Shown piece after piece: positions 1-24,700 of a DNA stretch of 64,000 nt (its first letter is position 1; each line of letters begins with the position of its first letter). This DNA comes from Pachyseris speciosa (Eukaryota > Cnidaria > Anthozoa > Scleractinia > Pachyseridae), in the NCBI GenBank assembly GCA_016490735.1, contig JAEMWC010000006.1, positions 1,878,501 through 1,942,500 on the forward strand, written 5' to 3'. Position numbers and translations under genes: made by a program. Under the pieces are notes generated by a model. It searched no databases. It worked only from the letters and a program-made list of their open reading frames with translations, and had not been told where the DNA came from.

Positions 1-303
1 AAACGATGAAACATTTAGTTGTTTTCTAGGGGCCTGCATTGCAAAACCCATGAAAGGTGTCTACAGCGACATACCTCAAAAGATAAAAAAAAAGTGCAGT
101 GCTCTTACATATAAAAAATAACATGATTATTATTTGAATGCATTCTCACTTTTTTTAAGTGTAATGCTATCATTTACACGAAATATATCCCATTTGCTGT
201 TGCGTTCATTATTGACACATTTCCTTTCTTCTTAATATTTTTAACACCAATACATTCATTAGAAGGGACTTTGTTTTTTTCTGTTTTTTTTTTCTTTTTG
301 CAG

Positions 304-12583
<12,280 letters not shown>

Positions 12584-13545
12584 GTTAGTACATAGACATG
12601 CAGAGATCTGAAAACCATGTATTACAAGTTCTCATGTCTTTTCTAGGGAAGAGTTACTTTAATTGTGAAACTTGTGAAACTTTGACTTCTGAAAGCTGAA
12701 ATGGCTAGTATAACAACTGTTTTTTCGTTGCTGCCAAGCGACTCTTCAGAGAGCTTTCTTATCGTTGAGCATCTCGCTCAAAGTCCCGTTCACAATCAGT
12801 TTATCGGTCGGGAATCCTTATGCGATATAAGGCGAGTTTCTCTGTTTTGTTAACAACCATAAAAGATAACTTGGAAGCGAGAGACGTGGAAGAGGTTATT
12901 TCCTCGCGAGGTTGAGGCTAAGGCGAAGCCCCAATCTGCACAGCCAAGTATGTTGTAGATGTCCACCAATGTACATAATGTACATAAAGAGGCTCAGCCC
13001 TGCCTTTAGACACGTTTTGTCTGCACCTTGCGAGTTACATATAACGTCACCTAAAATTACCTAAATCGCTTCAAGCTTTCCAAAATCACCATAAGTTGGT
13101 TAAAGGCTTACCTCGATTAAAGTATCCTTAATTTAACAGTGAAACTTAATTAAGTAGCTCTAGCTTGTACGCTCAAAGATATACGGTTACCTTAGATCCC
13201 AAACAAGACCCTTAATGGCCCATTTTCTAAACGAGTAATGGCCTGGGAACGAGGGTTTAAAATTTATCGATTGGAAAAAATTGTTTCCATTGCATGAAAG
13301 ACCATCTCAAAAATGGTCACCTAGCCAACTTTGACGCTGTTCAGTTGAATTGGAGCTGAAAAAAAAAATGCGTTTGAAAGTTGTGGAAATTAGAGACTTT
13401 GGATGGTTTGGAGCGATACACTTTCCGAAATAGAGACATTTGTATGGGTTTTTTCTAAGTTTTGAATGCATGTTATCTGGCGGCTTTTCAACCAAACATA
13501 CTCAAACTTGATGAAACTGCTTATTTTGAGATACCCTTTCATGTG
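12584..13545. other. LRR gene intron, no recognised feature
   Basis: Non-coding intron DNA. ORFs are short, and no reverse-transcriptase, transposase or RNA-gene signature is visible. Confidence 0.4.
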
Positions 13546-13834
13546 AGAATCGAATTTTCACATGGAGGTCGGGGAGCCCAGGAAGGTGAGGTCCCACACC
13601 TCAGTGGGGTTTTCGCCAAGTGAATGCTGGAGGTGGGGTGGGGTGGGGTGATGTTCATCCGGGCAATTGTCTCTGAATTCTTTGTTAATATACGTACTTA
13701 GCGACCACGCAATGGCATTTTAAACCTCACCCCAGCGCCCCGGGGTTGGATGTGACAGCCAGCTTTTTTCGACCACGGCTAGGTGGGGTACCTCTCCTAC
13801 CCGAGGTCCCCCACCTCCATGTGAACAGGCCCTT
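13546..13834. mobile_element. Degenerate MITE with TTCACATGGAGGT ends
   Basis: TTTTCACATGGAGGTCGGGG (left) is mirrored by CCCCCACCTCCATGTGAACA (right). Inner parts also pair (AGGTGAGGTCCCACACC against GGGGTACCTCTCCTACCC, imperfectly). The G/C-rich interior contains GTGGGGTGGGGTGGGGTG. The left terminus is eroded. Confidence 0.6.
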
Positions 13835-14100
13835 AGTTATTTTGGCCTAGAAAATGGGAAGTAAAATTTAGCCGTGTCTACATCAGATATAAAGACACTC
13901 ATTAACCATTAATTTCTTTTGGATATCCTTTATGAATTATTAATGAGGTTTTGAATGTTATATTAAGACGCCTAACGTATGATTTAGTTCAGTTTATTGA
14001 TTATTTATTTGTAATTAAATATGTTGCCTTATATTTATTCAAAATGAACATTTTTAATTCTTGTTCTTTTACACTTTCTTTTTTTCTTACTTTTACATAG

Positions 14101-15688
14101 GACTCCTCACTATTCCGAGTCCGAAGCCATCATCCTCTACGCACCTCCCAGTGAGCCAGCAATTGAAGCCTACCTCCAAACCCTTTTGGCTTCGGGATTC
14201 GAAACGCATCCCGGGAATAGGAAGGATTACTTCAAACTACTGCCCTGTCCGGAGGGAACATTTCATAACTCTTCTTCAAGAGAATATCAAGGATGCATAA
14301 AATGCCCTGCAGGTATTACTTATTTGCATCTGAGTTAAGGTTAATTTAAAACTGATTTATGCAAAGAAAGAAATTTAAGTTAACGGCTATGCGAAACGTT
14401 GAACAGCACACAACCTTTGTCTATTTTATTGACGTCAATGGAAAAGTACTTTTTTGCCGCTGCAAAATGGTTGCTGGTTTTGCTTTCACTGAATACTATC
14501 AACGTGATTAATCGAGATAGCTAAGCTTCACCTTGAGTCCAAACGATACTGAGTGAGGGCTGGAAATGAAGATAAAAACAGGAAAGATGTCTTCCGCCTT
14601 GTATAGTAAGGGAACCAGTCAGGTGTACGGAAATGGAAACGTCACAAATAAGTAAAATCAAAGTGCCGATGCTCTTGAGATCTTCATGTGAACGCGATAC
14701 AAACCTGTTGAATTCTACCTGTCAATGTGATTACTCAATTTCCGGTTAGACTGCGATTTTCCAGTAAAGCGGAAAGTTCGCGGCGGCCTATGGTAAATAA
14801 GGATGGTCATAAGCCTGAGATCAAAAGTTACTGGCTCATTTTAACTTCCCTTTTTGGTCGGTTGGTTTGGTTGGTCCTTGAGGAGCTGAAGAAAAACGTC
14901 AGGGGAGTAGCCAGAATTTTTCAAAGGGGAAGGGGGGGGGGGGGGGGGTCACACTGTGAGGGTACTCACCAGATTGCCACCTGAATATTGTAGGTTATTC
15001 GCTTAAAAAGGCTTACAAAGGTGGGGGGGGGGGGAGGGGGGGTCACGGGCACCCCAGGAACCCAGGAACCCTCCTAGCTACGCCCTTGATCCTGCTTTAT
15101 CAATTAATCCCAAAAGTTTTCTTCTCTGTCCTGATGCAAGCTGAGTGTGCCAAAACATGCTTTTTAAATTAATAAGTTTTCACGTCAAAATATATCGTGA
15201 ATTATAACATTCGACCCACTTTGGAAAGATGAGATTCAATGTCAGTTACGTCTTGCGCTGACAACCAGGCAAGGAAAACCCATATAAGACTATGAAAATG
15301 AAATCTAGTTATTACATTGCACCTTTAGTAGGGAAGTCATTTTAAGCCTTGAAGTAAATGACAATGATGTAGTGGTCGTAAATGATGTAGTGGCCGCAGT
15401 TCACTGGAGAACTAAAAACAACTAGCGCACTTCATTAAACTACATACGTGAGGGCAACATGCTCCACAAAATTAATTGTTTCTATCTTCGGTGCAGTAAA
15501 CTTTTTTTTGTACATTTGTTTCACCATTTCACTAAGATTCCGTTTTGTTATTACCATTGTAGGATGTTTTTATTCTGACGAAGTCGGCTATGTAGCCAAG
15601 AGTTGTATGAAATTTCCAAACGGTTCTTTTGTTCCACCCGATAAAGCACCAGGAAAAAGTTCTGCAGACTGCACGGCATGTCCGCTAG
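14101..15688 (+). CDS. Receptor exons with first GCC2/GCC3-like cysteine repeats
   Basis: Two exons, 14101-14312 and 15563-15688. The first continues the LRR frame, has a linker of about 45 residues, then CPEGTFHNSSSREYQGCIKC. The second carries C-F-Y-S-D, later CTACPLG. Spacing of the CPxGT...C..CPxG kind is the signature of the ephrin-receptor-like GCC2/GCC3 family (also TNFR-like). The junctions are phase 1 (Gly codon split). The second exon is followed by gcaagt, a GC donor. Confidence 0.75.
14925..15085. repeat. G-run repeat with two poly-G blocks
   Basis: Two similar segments, each with a run of more than ten G followed by TCAC (about 14932-14953 and 15022-15045), end in a CACCCCAGGAACCC-type stretch. 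The + strand could form G-quadruplexes, and the run lengths are assembly-sensitive. It looks like debris of a dispersed repeat. Confidence 0.6.
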
Positions 15689-15945
15689 GCAAGTGTTATT
15701 CTCGTTTGCAGATCTCGGCTTCTCCCAGAGATCCGGCCACGACATCATGTAAGGACTGATTATGAAAACGAAGACGCACCTCGGCCTTAAGTTGTCTATA
15801 AAATTTTTAAGTAGTTTGGGAATTACCCAAGAGGTGCACCATTGGGCGAATATTTGAAAGATTTCCTGGCGTCAGTTCATGTACGAAGATGTGGATTCCC
15901 TTAACACTAACAACCTATCTTACTGCTTTCTCAACCTACAATTAG

Positions 15946-17504
15946 GGACAAACAGTGACAAATTTGCCGGCTATCGTGCCTGTGAATGCTTGAAGGGATT
16001 TTACCGCACCAATATGTTTGAGGAATGTCACAAATGTAAGCAGCATGGAGGACTGGAATGCAAAGATGATTACGCTACTTTAAAACCAGGTTATTGGTGG
16101 GAATGGCGGAGTGCGGCATTCATGGATCGTTACAAAAACTTTTCAACTTACCTCATTGGATCCTCGCCAGCAGTAGAAACTTTTTCCACAGAGTACCCTT
16201 ATCCAATGCCGATACCACACAAATGTCTGAGACCAGAGTCTTGCAAGGGTGGCTTAGATTCCCTTTGTCAGGTTGAGTACGAAGGTCCTCTGTGTGCAGT
16301 TTCGGATACTACATGCGTCTGCAAGCGTGTAAGCGATGTCCATCAAAGAAGTGGATCGCAGGGCAATTGTCTATTATTGCTGTCACCATATTGATAATCG
16401 TGATACTTTCCGTGTGGACAAGCGAACGAAGGGCAAAGAAGGCCAAAGGGAAAGGTATAATAGACATGATTTTATCCAAACTTAAGATTGTAATTGGCTT
16501 TTATCAGGTCACGTATGGCCTTCTGGAAGCGTTCTCTTTCATCCAATGGCCTGATTCACTGCAAAGTATCGCCAAATACTCAGAACTACTCCAACTGAAC
16601 ATACTGCAGGTTGCACCTTTGCATTGTCTTTTTCGCGGTTTGCACGTGTATGCGTTTTCAAACTTGTTTGCAATTATGGCAATAAATGCCACCGTTATTG
16701 GCTTCACTGGTTTTCCATACGGAGTACGTAAATTGATCGTTGTCAGAGACCAAGGCTTGCAAAACAAGGAAAAGTGTAAAAACATTTCAGAGGCTAAAGA
16801 GTTTGCGTACAGGAATTTACTTTTCGTCTTGTACGTGACGTATCTAAGCACATGTTTCAACACCGCTAGAGTGCTACCACTTGCCTGCCAGAAAATTTGC
16901 CGAGATGACGAAGAACAGTTGTGCTCCAAATACCTGAAAGCAGATTACAGCATCAAGTGCCATGAACCAAGGTACAATCGTTTGATAATTGTGACATACA
17001 TTTCTATTGTCTATATTTGTGCTCTTCCTGCCGCCTCGTTCATTGCACTCTGGAAACAGGGAAGAGTTAATTCAGCCAAAAAACACACGCAGTCCCCGGA
17101 TCAAACTGGGTCAAAGACAGAAATAATCGCAGGGCTAAGCTTTCTTTTTGAACACTATAAACCTCGATCTTGGTATTGGGAGCTAGTTGAGATGTCTCGT
17201 AAAGTGATCATCACATCGGGAATGATTCTCATTGGACAGGAGAGCAGGTCTTACATTGGCCTGGCATGGGTGGTCGCTGGATTATATGGCGTACTTTTCG
17301 CTTGGACCAGTCCCATTCGAAACGTTATGGAAAACAAGATGATGACCACTTCCCTCGCCGTCACCGCTGTCAACTTGGGTATTGGGGCTGTGAGCAGGAT
17401 CCCTGCAGAGAACATAGCAACACCAATCGGCCCGTACGTGGACACAGTCATATTCAAGATCTTGGTCATCTGAGCGAATACTTCAGTGATTGGTCTACTC
17501 TTTG
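15946..17504 (+). pseudogene. Receptor exon: cysteine-rich end and multi-pass membrane region, with frameshift and stop
   Basis: It opens in frame from the previous exon (GTNSDKFAGYRACECLKGFY). A cysteine-rich stretch leads to EYEGPLCAV near 16290, where the frame is lost. The next frame starts CSFGYYMRLQACKRCPS and runs through about eight hydrophobic segments, including LSIIAVTILIIVILSVW, LIIVTYISIVYICALPA and SYIGLAWVVAGLYGVLF. At 17471 TGA interrupts FKILVI / ANTSVIGLLF, after which the frame stays open to a gtacgt donor at 17505. Homologous C-terminal membrane regions are known to me from cnidarian and protist GCC2/GCC3 proteins but have no assigned function. It is not a seven-helix GPCR by motif. 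Confidence 0.8.
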
Positions 17505-17974
17505 GTACGTTATGACGTTTATACTTCAATTTGTGTCCTCTCAAATTAACTGAACGTCAAAGCAGCGAATCGGTTTATCTGTGTACCCGTTAGTTTTCCT
17601 TGTTTAGAATGAACAAGCAAAATGGACCGTAAACATTTTCCGGCGCCGTTGGTATTTCGCTATATGACTAAGAAAACTCCTAATAGGTGAAAGTTCGTTC
17701 TAATCAGGAAAAGAGGCAGTAATTTTATGCCCTTCGTTAGTATGGTGTACTCTATGATTTTATACCTTTCCTTTCTTTAGCTTCAATTTGCTTTTATTCT
17801 TCCCGGGAAAAGTTTAATCAAACCAACCAGTGCGATATTTTTAACTACCTTTGCTTCATTAAAATTATAATGTTTTTGCGCCATCAAGAAAATGCAAATA
17901 TTTCAATAAAACAGTAGATTCTTCCCAACGCAACCCATTTTATCAAAAGTGATTTCTTTCTCATTTGCGTCTAG

Positions 17975-18376
17975 TCCAATATGCAATGCATGTATATCAA
18001 TACCTCAAAGAATGGCTGAAAAATCCTCGCTGGTCCTTCCCTTGCTGTCTGGCGTTACTCCTCCCTCTAACTGACTTGCACGCGGAAATGCAGTCTGGCT
18101 GACGCAGACGCCGTTCATGACGAGATAGAAGTTGGTAGAGTGGAGCTACAAGGTGGACTCGGCTCCTCAAAAAGCAATGGCGATGTTGATGTCTCTCCGA
18201 ATCCTGGGAAAGGCATGGTGCAGGTGCATGATGACAAATGGCAATACACTGACTTCAGCAAAACCAGATTCCATCAAGGGGCACAAACAAAGCTATTAGC
18301 GTTTCACCACCTTGGTAACGGGGTGCAGTGTGAACAACCGGAGTACAATACAAGGACTTGTGAGTTCTTTAACTAA
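17975..18376 (+). pseudogene. Receptor last exon: final membrane segment and cytoplasmic tail, frame-shifted
   Basis: After a ctag acceptor (17971-17974) the exon completes the split codon as Val and reads VQYAMHVYQYLKEWLKNP and then a cysteine/leucine-rich segment ending HAEMQSG, with TGA at 18100. The other frame is open across the same point (SLADADAVHDEIEVGRVELQ) to TAA at 18374-18376. A single frame change between about 18080 and 18105 joins a plausible tail. Alternatively the protein ends at 18100 and the rest is 3' UTR, but 89 open codons make a tail more likely. Confidence 0.65.
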
Positions 18377-19007
18377 CGTTCTTTTGTTAGTTTCATTCTT
18401 GCAACACAAAAACTTGTTCGACATATTTCTAAATCAAAACGGCTAGTTTGTTGAATAATCATTTCTCACAGCTCTTGCAAATGACTCAAACTTATGATCA
18501 TGACTTGCGCATCGCTGAATCTCAGACAGATCTCAAAACTCCTATAACACTCACAACTGCTACAAATCACACAATCCCTACAACTAACACAACCCTCACA
18601 ATTACTACAACACCCACAACTCCATAGCTCCTACAACTCTCGGAAATCGTGCGAATAACGAAACTCATACATTACATACATACATTCTCGATTATCCTCT
18701 CCCCATCGGAGCTTTTCAAGGATAGTTTACAACACTGGCCGGGGGACTTTGCCAGACTGCTTGTGCAGTTTACAATTAATGAGGTAACTAATGAGTGCCC
18801 CTGTAATGTGAATATCGAATTAGGACAGACACTAGGGGTGGTCACAGCCAGAGTTTTGTTACTTCCCTAGTGGTTCTTTAATGTCCCACCCAATCAGATT
18901 TTAAGTGAATGTACTGTGAGACGGGACCTACGGTTTATCGTCCTTAGCCGAGAAGACTAGAAAGTCTCACCTACCACCGTCTCTCCTACATTTAACACAC
19001 CTCGTAA
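18377..19007. other. Intergenic DNA with degenerate CACAACTCCTACAA repeats
   Basis: A low-complexity tract of degenerate 10-12-mers (CACAACT, CCTACAA, CACAACC) spans about 18537-18640. The rest shows no gene or transposon that I can identify. Confidence 0.5.
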
Positions 19008-19260
19008 AACTCGCGTCGGCTTTGGTTTTGCATTGCTTCGCTCTGTGATTGGCCAGCAAAACTTGCGCCACTTTCTTAACCAATGAGAAGCAAAACCAAA
19101 AACAATCACGACTTGCTTTCGCTTACTTTCCCTCGCTTTGTGCCCGTTACGTGTAATTACTACGAATGCTGATTGGTTCATCGCACTGTTTTGGTCTGTT
19201 GTGATTGGTCAGAGTAATTGCTTTGGTTTTGGTGTTAGGACACTCAGTTGAAAACTGCTC
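19008..19260. mobile_element. MITE family A copy 2, left end truncated
   Basis: It shares TGCATTGCTTCGCTCTGTGA, CCAATGAGAAGCAAAACC and GTGATTGGTCAGAGTAATTG with the other copies and ends ACACTCAGTTGAAAACTGCTC followed by TA. The left terminal repeat is missing. Confidence 0.75.
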
Positions 19261-19347
19261 TAACACACTCAGTCTAATAAAAACGTCTTTAGAGTAAGCT
19301 ATCGGAATTTACAATATTTAAGCCTAAGAAACAAACCAACCAACAAA

Positions 19348-19386
19348 AAAACAAGCAAGCAAGCAAGCAAGCAAACAAGCAAAGAA
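19348..19386. repeat. (CAAG)n short tandem repeat
   Basis: About eight units of the tetramer CAAG, with CAAA variants at the edges. Confidence 0.85.
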
Positions 19387-19847
19387 ACGGTTAATATTCG
19401 ATTATTCTGTTTTAGATTTTTTGAAAAGCCAGGCAATTGATGAAGTCGTCCATCATTTTAATTGAGAAATTTTTTACTTCCGTGTCAGGTTTTCAGCCCA
19501 AGACATCAGATCTCATCAACGCAAAGGAAGACTAAGACTGCAGAGAAGAATTAATGCAATGACCGCATAACTATTGTAGTGGATCGCCGATCTAAAACAC
19601 TTACTGCGAGATATTTAATCTTTTTGGTGTTTTATGGCTGTATTTTACTCTGGGAATTTGTTACATATCCGTTTTCACTGTGCACTTTTCTTCGCTTTGT
19701 TAGGTTACAATACAGCTTTTGTAGAGGAGCGGCACAGTCGCACACTTAGCAGTATCGCACGCACGAGTACCGTGAATAAAATATCAATGAATTAACAAGT
19801 TTTCCTCAGTTACAGAACTTTGGCTGGGTTTTTAAATAGTCAGGAGT

Positions 19848-19967
19848 GGCAAGTTTTGAGAACCACCAATCCTCTCATCAAGGGAAAGGGCAAAACGTAC
19901 CTTCTCTGTCAAAACCATAACTTTTTCTGGCTTGCTTTTTGTGGCAAGTTTTGAGAACCACCAATCA
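19848..19967. repeat. 26-bp direct repeat pair
   Basis: The words GTGGCAAGTTTTGAGAACCA and CCAATC recur exactly at 19848-19873 and 19942-19967, 94 bp apart. No terminal inversion is seen. It could be a tandem duplication remnant. Confidence 0.8.
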
Positions 19968-20009
19968 CCAAATTATTTCTGTACGACAGAAGTTCACATC
20001 TTTACATAC

Positions 20010-20330
20010 TACAGAGCTTAAGCAAAGACGACGGCAACTGCAACGAAAACGTCATTTCAAAATATTACTTTACTAGATTATTAATATTAAATATTACTTT
20101 TCGAGATTATTCCAATTTGTTTAACTTGTAAAATGTGGAAGAACGGCGTTGAATTTGGGAAAAAGAAACACGAGTTCACCGTTATACGCTCACGTTCTCC
20201 ACAAAACCTAAACTTTGGTCATTTCACGTTGTTTTGCTGAGGACGGCAAAGAAATGTACCAAAATGTATTAAAAACGCACGCGCAGAGCGATCGTGAAGA
20301 GCTTCAAAACCAAACAGGTAAAAACCTTGT
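20010..20330. repeat. Probable dispersed non-coding repeat
   Basis: It contains the words AGCTTAAGCAAAGACGACGG and CAACTGCAACGAAAACGTCA, then CACGTTGTTTTGCTGAGGAC. I associate these with a common cnidarian interspersed repeat, from memory only. The open frame through it (20215-20496) shows no known domain. Confidence 0.4.
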
Positions 20331-20579
20331 CGTATATTTTTTCAGTTCTATCGGCATCTCCTCGCCAACAAGGAAACGTTTTGACGATACTTTTCTTCAA
20401 ACTGACGTGGCTTTTCGGTCGTGGAAAACAATATCACGTCAAAAACGGATGAGAAAAGTTAAAATAGCGAATAACCTGCGAAAGACCATCACATAACATA
20501 AATCTTTGAATCTTTTTGAAACGCACTGAGAATTTTTTTCCTGTTTTCCACCTAATGCTTACTTTATAGGCTTCAAAAC

Positions 20580-21001
20580 TGAGCCTTATCTGGTTCACGA
20601 ACGAGTCAGAAGGGGCGTGGGTCTCGAATTATTAATTTTAGCGCATCAGGCTTATTATCATCTTTTACCATGTCCTATGAACCGTCTTTTTGTAAAGTAT
20701 GTAAGTAGCTACGATTTCAGGAGGAAAATGACCTTCAAGTTACCCAGGCCTAGGACTGATATGATCAAGAAATCATGTTCATACAAGTCAATTATTCGGT
20801 GGAATGCCCTGGAAAACCAAATGAGATCAATTTGCGAGATTGACGCTTTTAAAAAGTCACTCAAGAGTATTTTTTAGCCACATATCTTGTAAATACGTAG
20901 AATTCTTATATTAGTTTTATTGTGATTAGTTTAGGAGGTTTAATTTATTGTACACGACCACATCAGCTTTGCTGAACTTTTAATCGTGATTAAATAAATG
21001 C

Positions 21002-21042
<41 letters not shown>

Positions 21043-21046
21043 TTAA
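20580..21046 (+). mobile_element. LINE 3' end with (TTA)n tail
   Basis: The frame 20617-20877 ends with the pattern FRRKMTFKLPRPRTDMIKKS, SIIRWNALENQ and FKKSLKSIF. This matches the C-terminal tail of non-LTR reverse transcriptases (YxxA..WN.LP...R....FK..L). A 3' UTR and a (TTA)n microsatellite at about 21004-21046 follow, as usual at the 3' end of such elements. 5' truncated. Confidence 0.65.
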
Positions 21047-21741
21047 CTGATTTGCATTCCATTAGTCTTTGTAAACATGCATGCAAAGTAGTTTTGTGAT
21101 GTCAAATCAGGAATAGATGCACGCCCCTTCTGATTCGGTCGCGTACCAAATGATTCTTAGTTTTTCGTAAGTTTTGAAGTCTATAAAATATTAAGATTTG
21201 ATTTAAAAAAATGGGAAAAAATAGGCGCAATGCGTTTCGAACAGGGGCAAAGATATATTGTAACGAAAAAAATATTTTGGGGTCAGGTGTACTTGAAAGA
21301 ATGTTTTTTGTTGTTGATTGAAGCTATGTGTAGAGTTAACTGAAACGTTTAGGTCAGTAAGTGACAGATATCGGCAAAAGATGACAGCTGGTTTATTCGA
21401 AGTGTCATTAAACTACCTAGATGACGTGTCCCTTGTTGCTGCCCCCTTCAAAGATCATTTTTATACAAGAAACAGATACAACATTTTGTTTCACTTTACT
21501 AACAGTTACAACAAACAAATTTACAAAGTGTCTTTCATCCCCCACTTATCAATCCAATGAAATAATTATTGCTAATTTGGTTTTACCATTTTATATACAA
21601 CTTTTAAGTGTGGCAACGAGATCATGGAGTATATATATATATAACACTTTCATTTCTTTACAACATGGAGGTGTTTCTCCAGAATTCGTTCAAGCTCTCA
21701 GACTTCTCACATCGAGCACAGCACGCCTTGCCAAAACAGCT
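21047..21741. other. Convergent intergenic region / EFCAB6 3' UTR
   Basis: No gene or element is recognised. Reading on the minus strand from the EFCAB6 stop (21742), an AATAAA is present at 21392-21397 and could be the polyadenylation signal; this is an inference. Confidence 0.35.
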
Positions 21742-24700
21742 TCACTCTAGGTGCGCTCTGAGGAAATCATTATAGGACATCTTGCCCGTCATGTTCTTAT
21801 CGTAAAATGAAAACAGATGGAAAAACTCTTCTTCGTTTAAGTCAATCTTGAATTTTCTCATCATCTGCCTGAACTCAAGAAGTGAGCAAGTGCCAGAACC
21901 AGTTTTGTCCAAGGCCTGAAGGATAAAAATACATGACCTGAATTACAGATTAGATAAGATTGAAGTATAGCCAGGAAGGAGAAGTGTCAACTGAAAGCAA
22001 GACTTCTGATTCCTATGTTCTTCATACTCTGATGCCTGAATGATAGTATGTCAAGGAATATCCCACTGCTCACTTTATTGGTATCCTCACTCGCCTTTGC
22101 TTGGTGCAACTATTACATACAATACCATAGAAAATGGATAGACCCATACAGTCAGTTTGACAGAAGCCCTGCGCAGGATGAGAAGGTTGGGTATAATACT
22201 GAGGAATATACAAAGGCTTTACTGCATTCTGATTGGCTCTATTTTCTTTGGCATTGTATAAAACGGTCTTTTTTTACAGGGAATGGTCTAAGAAATGTGA
22301 CAACGGAAACGTGCCAAAAGGATAGGCTGATTCTTTTTTTTTTTTCAGTCTAGTCTAGTCTCGCTTTGCAGTTTGATTGTCTTACCCTGAATGCCCTCCT
22401 CATTTCCTTCCAGTCGCGCCGTATCGGGGCGCGGAGAGTGGCCATCAGTTCAATCAACCTGTCGCTCAATACCCCTGGACTGGTCTGGAGAGAAAATAGT
22501 ACAACTGGTTCACCCTTTAAGACTAAACAACAACCAAGATCAAATGTCTCCTTACAAAGACAAGGCTTAATCAAAGCTACAGGTCAGGAGAATGAAGGAA
22601 ACGATCAGTTCGGATCGCCTGTCTTGATGTTTAAACAAGTTCATTTTACTTTAACTAATCTCGAGTCTTCGTTGTTTACTACGCACGCTTGAAGAAACAA
22701 CGACTCTCCAAAGATCCGTTGGGTTTACGATTCTGATTAATTTTTCAAACAATTTAAAAGACCGGAAGTAAAACCCTTTTACGTGCCTGTGTTGTTGCTT
22801 GTACCAAGCTTCGTAAGCGCGATATCGTGCGGCATTATTCGCTTGGTAGTCGCACATCTGAAAAAAGTTATATTCCGGTACCAATGGAAACGACTGAGAA
22901 TTCTATTCTTACCGGCATTCTGCTTGGCTGTAACTTGGGCCTGCCGAGAGAGCTATCTTGGGGTTTCAAGTTTAACACAAAATGACGCATGAAATCTTTG
23001 TACACGATCCTAAGGAAAGAGAACACAACACACACGGTTAAAGCAGGAAGGAAACAAGGCAGGAAATGTTGTCACAAAATACTCCACAAACAGGCACTGC
23101 TCACCACAAAGAAATGGTTATTGCCAAGTTAACCATCAAACTAGATAACGATGGTCTGTGTGTTGTAGAATGTTACAAACTTACCCTCCTTTTTCTTCAT
23201 TGCTGTGTTTTTTCCACAAAGACAAAAGCTCGTTTGGACTGAGCTCAATATCATGCCTCCACAAAATATCTAATGAAAAAAAAAAAAAAAAAAAAAACAC
23301 GGAAACCAGTTTTCATAAAAAAGCGAGGGTACGTAAGCTGATGATATTTAGTAAATAAATCCCTTCGGCGGATGGTATATCGGAGGCTGATGTCCGCGGC
23401 TGACAGATTGTCCGAAAAATGAACAGTTCGCTAAGAAGCGAAGCTTTGAATTTTGAGGACAATCTATCAGCCAAGGACTTTATTCTCCGATATACCAGCA
23501 AGCCATAAAGGGGTTTATGTATTTTATAACCCTCCGATTATAATTTTCATATCGCGTATATACACAGTTGAAAGTTGAAAATGTTGGGAAAAAAAAGTGA
23601 TGACGGTAATTGGGAATGACGTAAACAACTGCATTGGTTGCTTGACTGTGATTGGATTCTTCCATTTGAAATTGAAGAAACTTTGAAAAGACTGGCTTTG
23701 CTTTGTCTTTTTTTGCGAAAAATCGGAGGACAAATATGGACGCTGATGGGGCATATTGCCTGATACCCGTCCTCCATTTTGCACCACGTGATCCAAGATA
23801 GCCAATAAAATCGCGCAAAGATTAATCGGTGGTTTATAGCATGAAATAAAATCCACACTCACCATTGAGTTGTTCAAAGTTCACTACTCCTTTATTTTCA
23901 TTGTCAACGTTTCTGAACGATTTCTGGATGTGTTGCCAACGACGGCAAATCTGTAAAACAAAAACTTCCAATTAGTCTTGGGCTCTTTCCTAATCAGCCA
24001 GAGAACACTGATTCTCTATTTCAAAACATCAACACTCACCCCATCCTTAATTTTTCGCTCGACGTCACTGGCTGATGGGGGCGGAGTCACATAATCTGAT
24101 GATGGGATTCTGACAAGTGACCCTACAGGTGACAATGCGGGCCCATGAGAAGCCTGCAACAGAGAAATACAATTCTTAATAAAAGAAGAAACATAATAAA
24201 ACCTGACTTTACTTACCTCCAGCTGACCCCATAATCTTTTCTTTGATTTTTGTTTCGGATAACTAGGATAAATTATTGGAGGGAAGATGGCATCCTATTT
24301 GGCACAATAATGAATCTTTTGAGGGAGGTAAGGGTTCCATAGTTATTCGTGGGATGTAAGAGATTTTTTCCTCCTTACCCGTCCGTCCCGTGAGTGTGGT
24401 GGCGTCGATGACGCGGATCGCATTACATCAGCCCGCGTCGAAAACATTTTGAGAAAATCCCTGTAATCCACTCTGCCTTCTGAGTTCTTTGGAAGCTGAT
24501 TCCAAATAAGGCTGAACTGTTCGCTGGTCATACGGAATGCATGCACGTTAAGTATTTCATGGAGTGCACTGGCGCTAACTGTCCCAGTATGGTGAGTGTC
24601 TTGGTCTGTAAATGCCTAAGGACCGAAAACATAGAGATATGATCATGCTTTGAGTACGAGCACTTTGATTGCAGCTGATCTCATTATTGACTTAAAGGCG

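Noticed and set aside
1..110. Possible extra LRR exon after ttttctag (ends near 30)
   Set aside because: The translation lacks the LRR consensus and has no donor at the expected distance.
15879..16394. 171-codon open frame as a complete gene
   Set aside because: Its first part is intron, and its last part is the wrong frame after the 16290 lesion.
18140..18376. Independent small gene
   Set aside because: Better explained as the tail exon of the broken receptor gene; it begins with GTG only by frame definition.
20215..20496. 93-codon open frame (MVISRCFAEDGKEMYQ...)
   Set aside because: Overlaps what looks like a dispersed non-coding repeat; no domain.
22048..22353. 101-codon plus-strand frame inside EFCAB6
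   Set aside because: Intron DNA between exons 37 and 38; no domain and no splice context.
23480..23877. Three overlapping minus frames of 103-117 codons
   Set aside because: They lie in intron 33 next to exon 33 and overlap each other in different frames; none has a domain or connects in phase.
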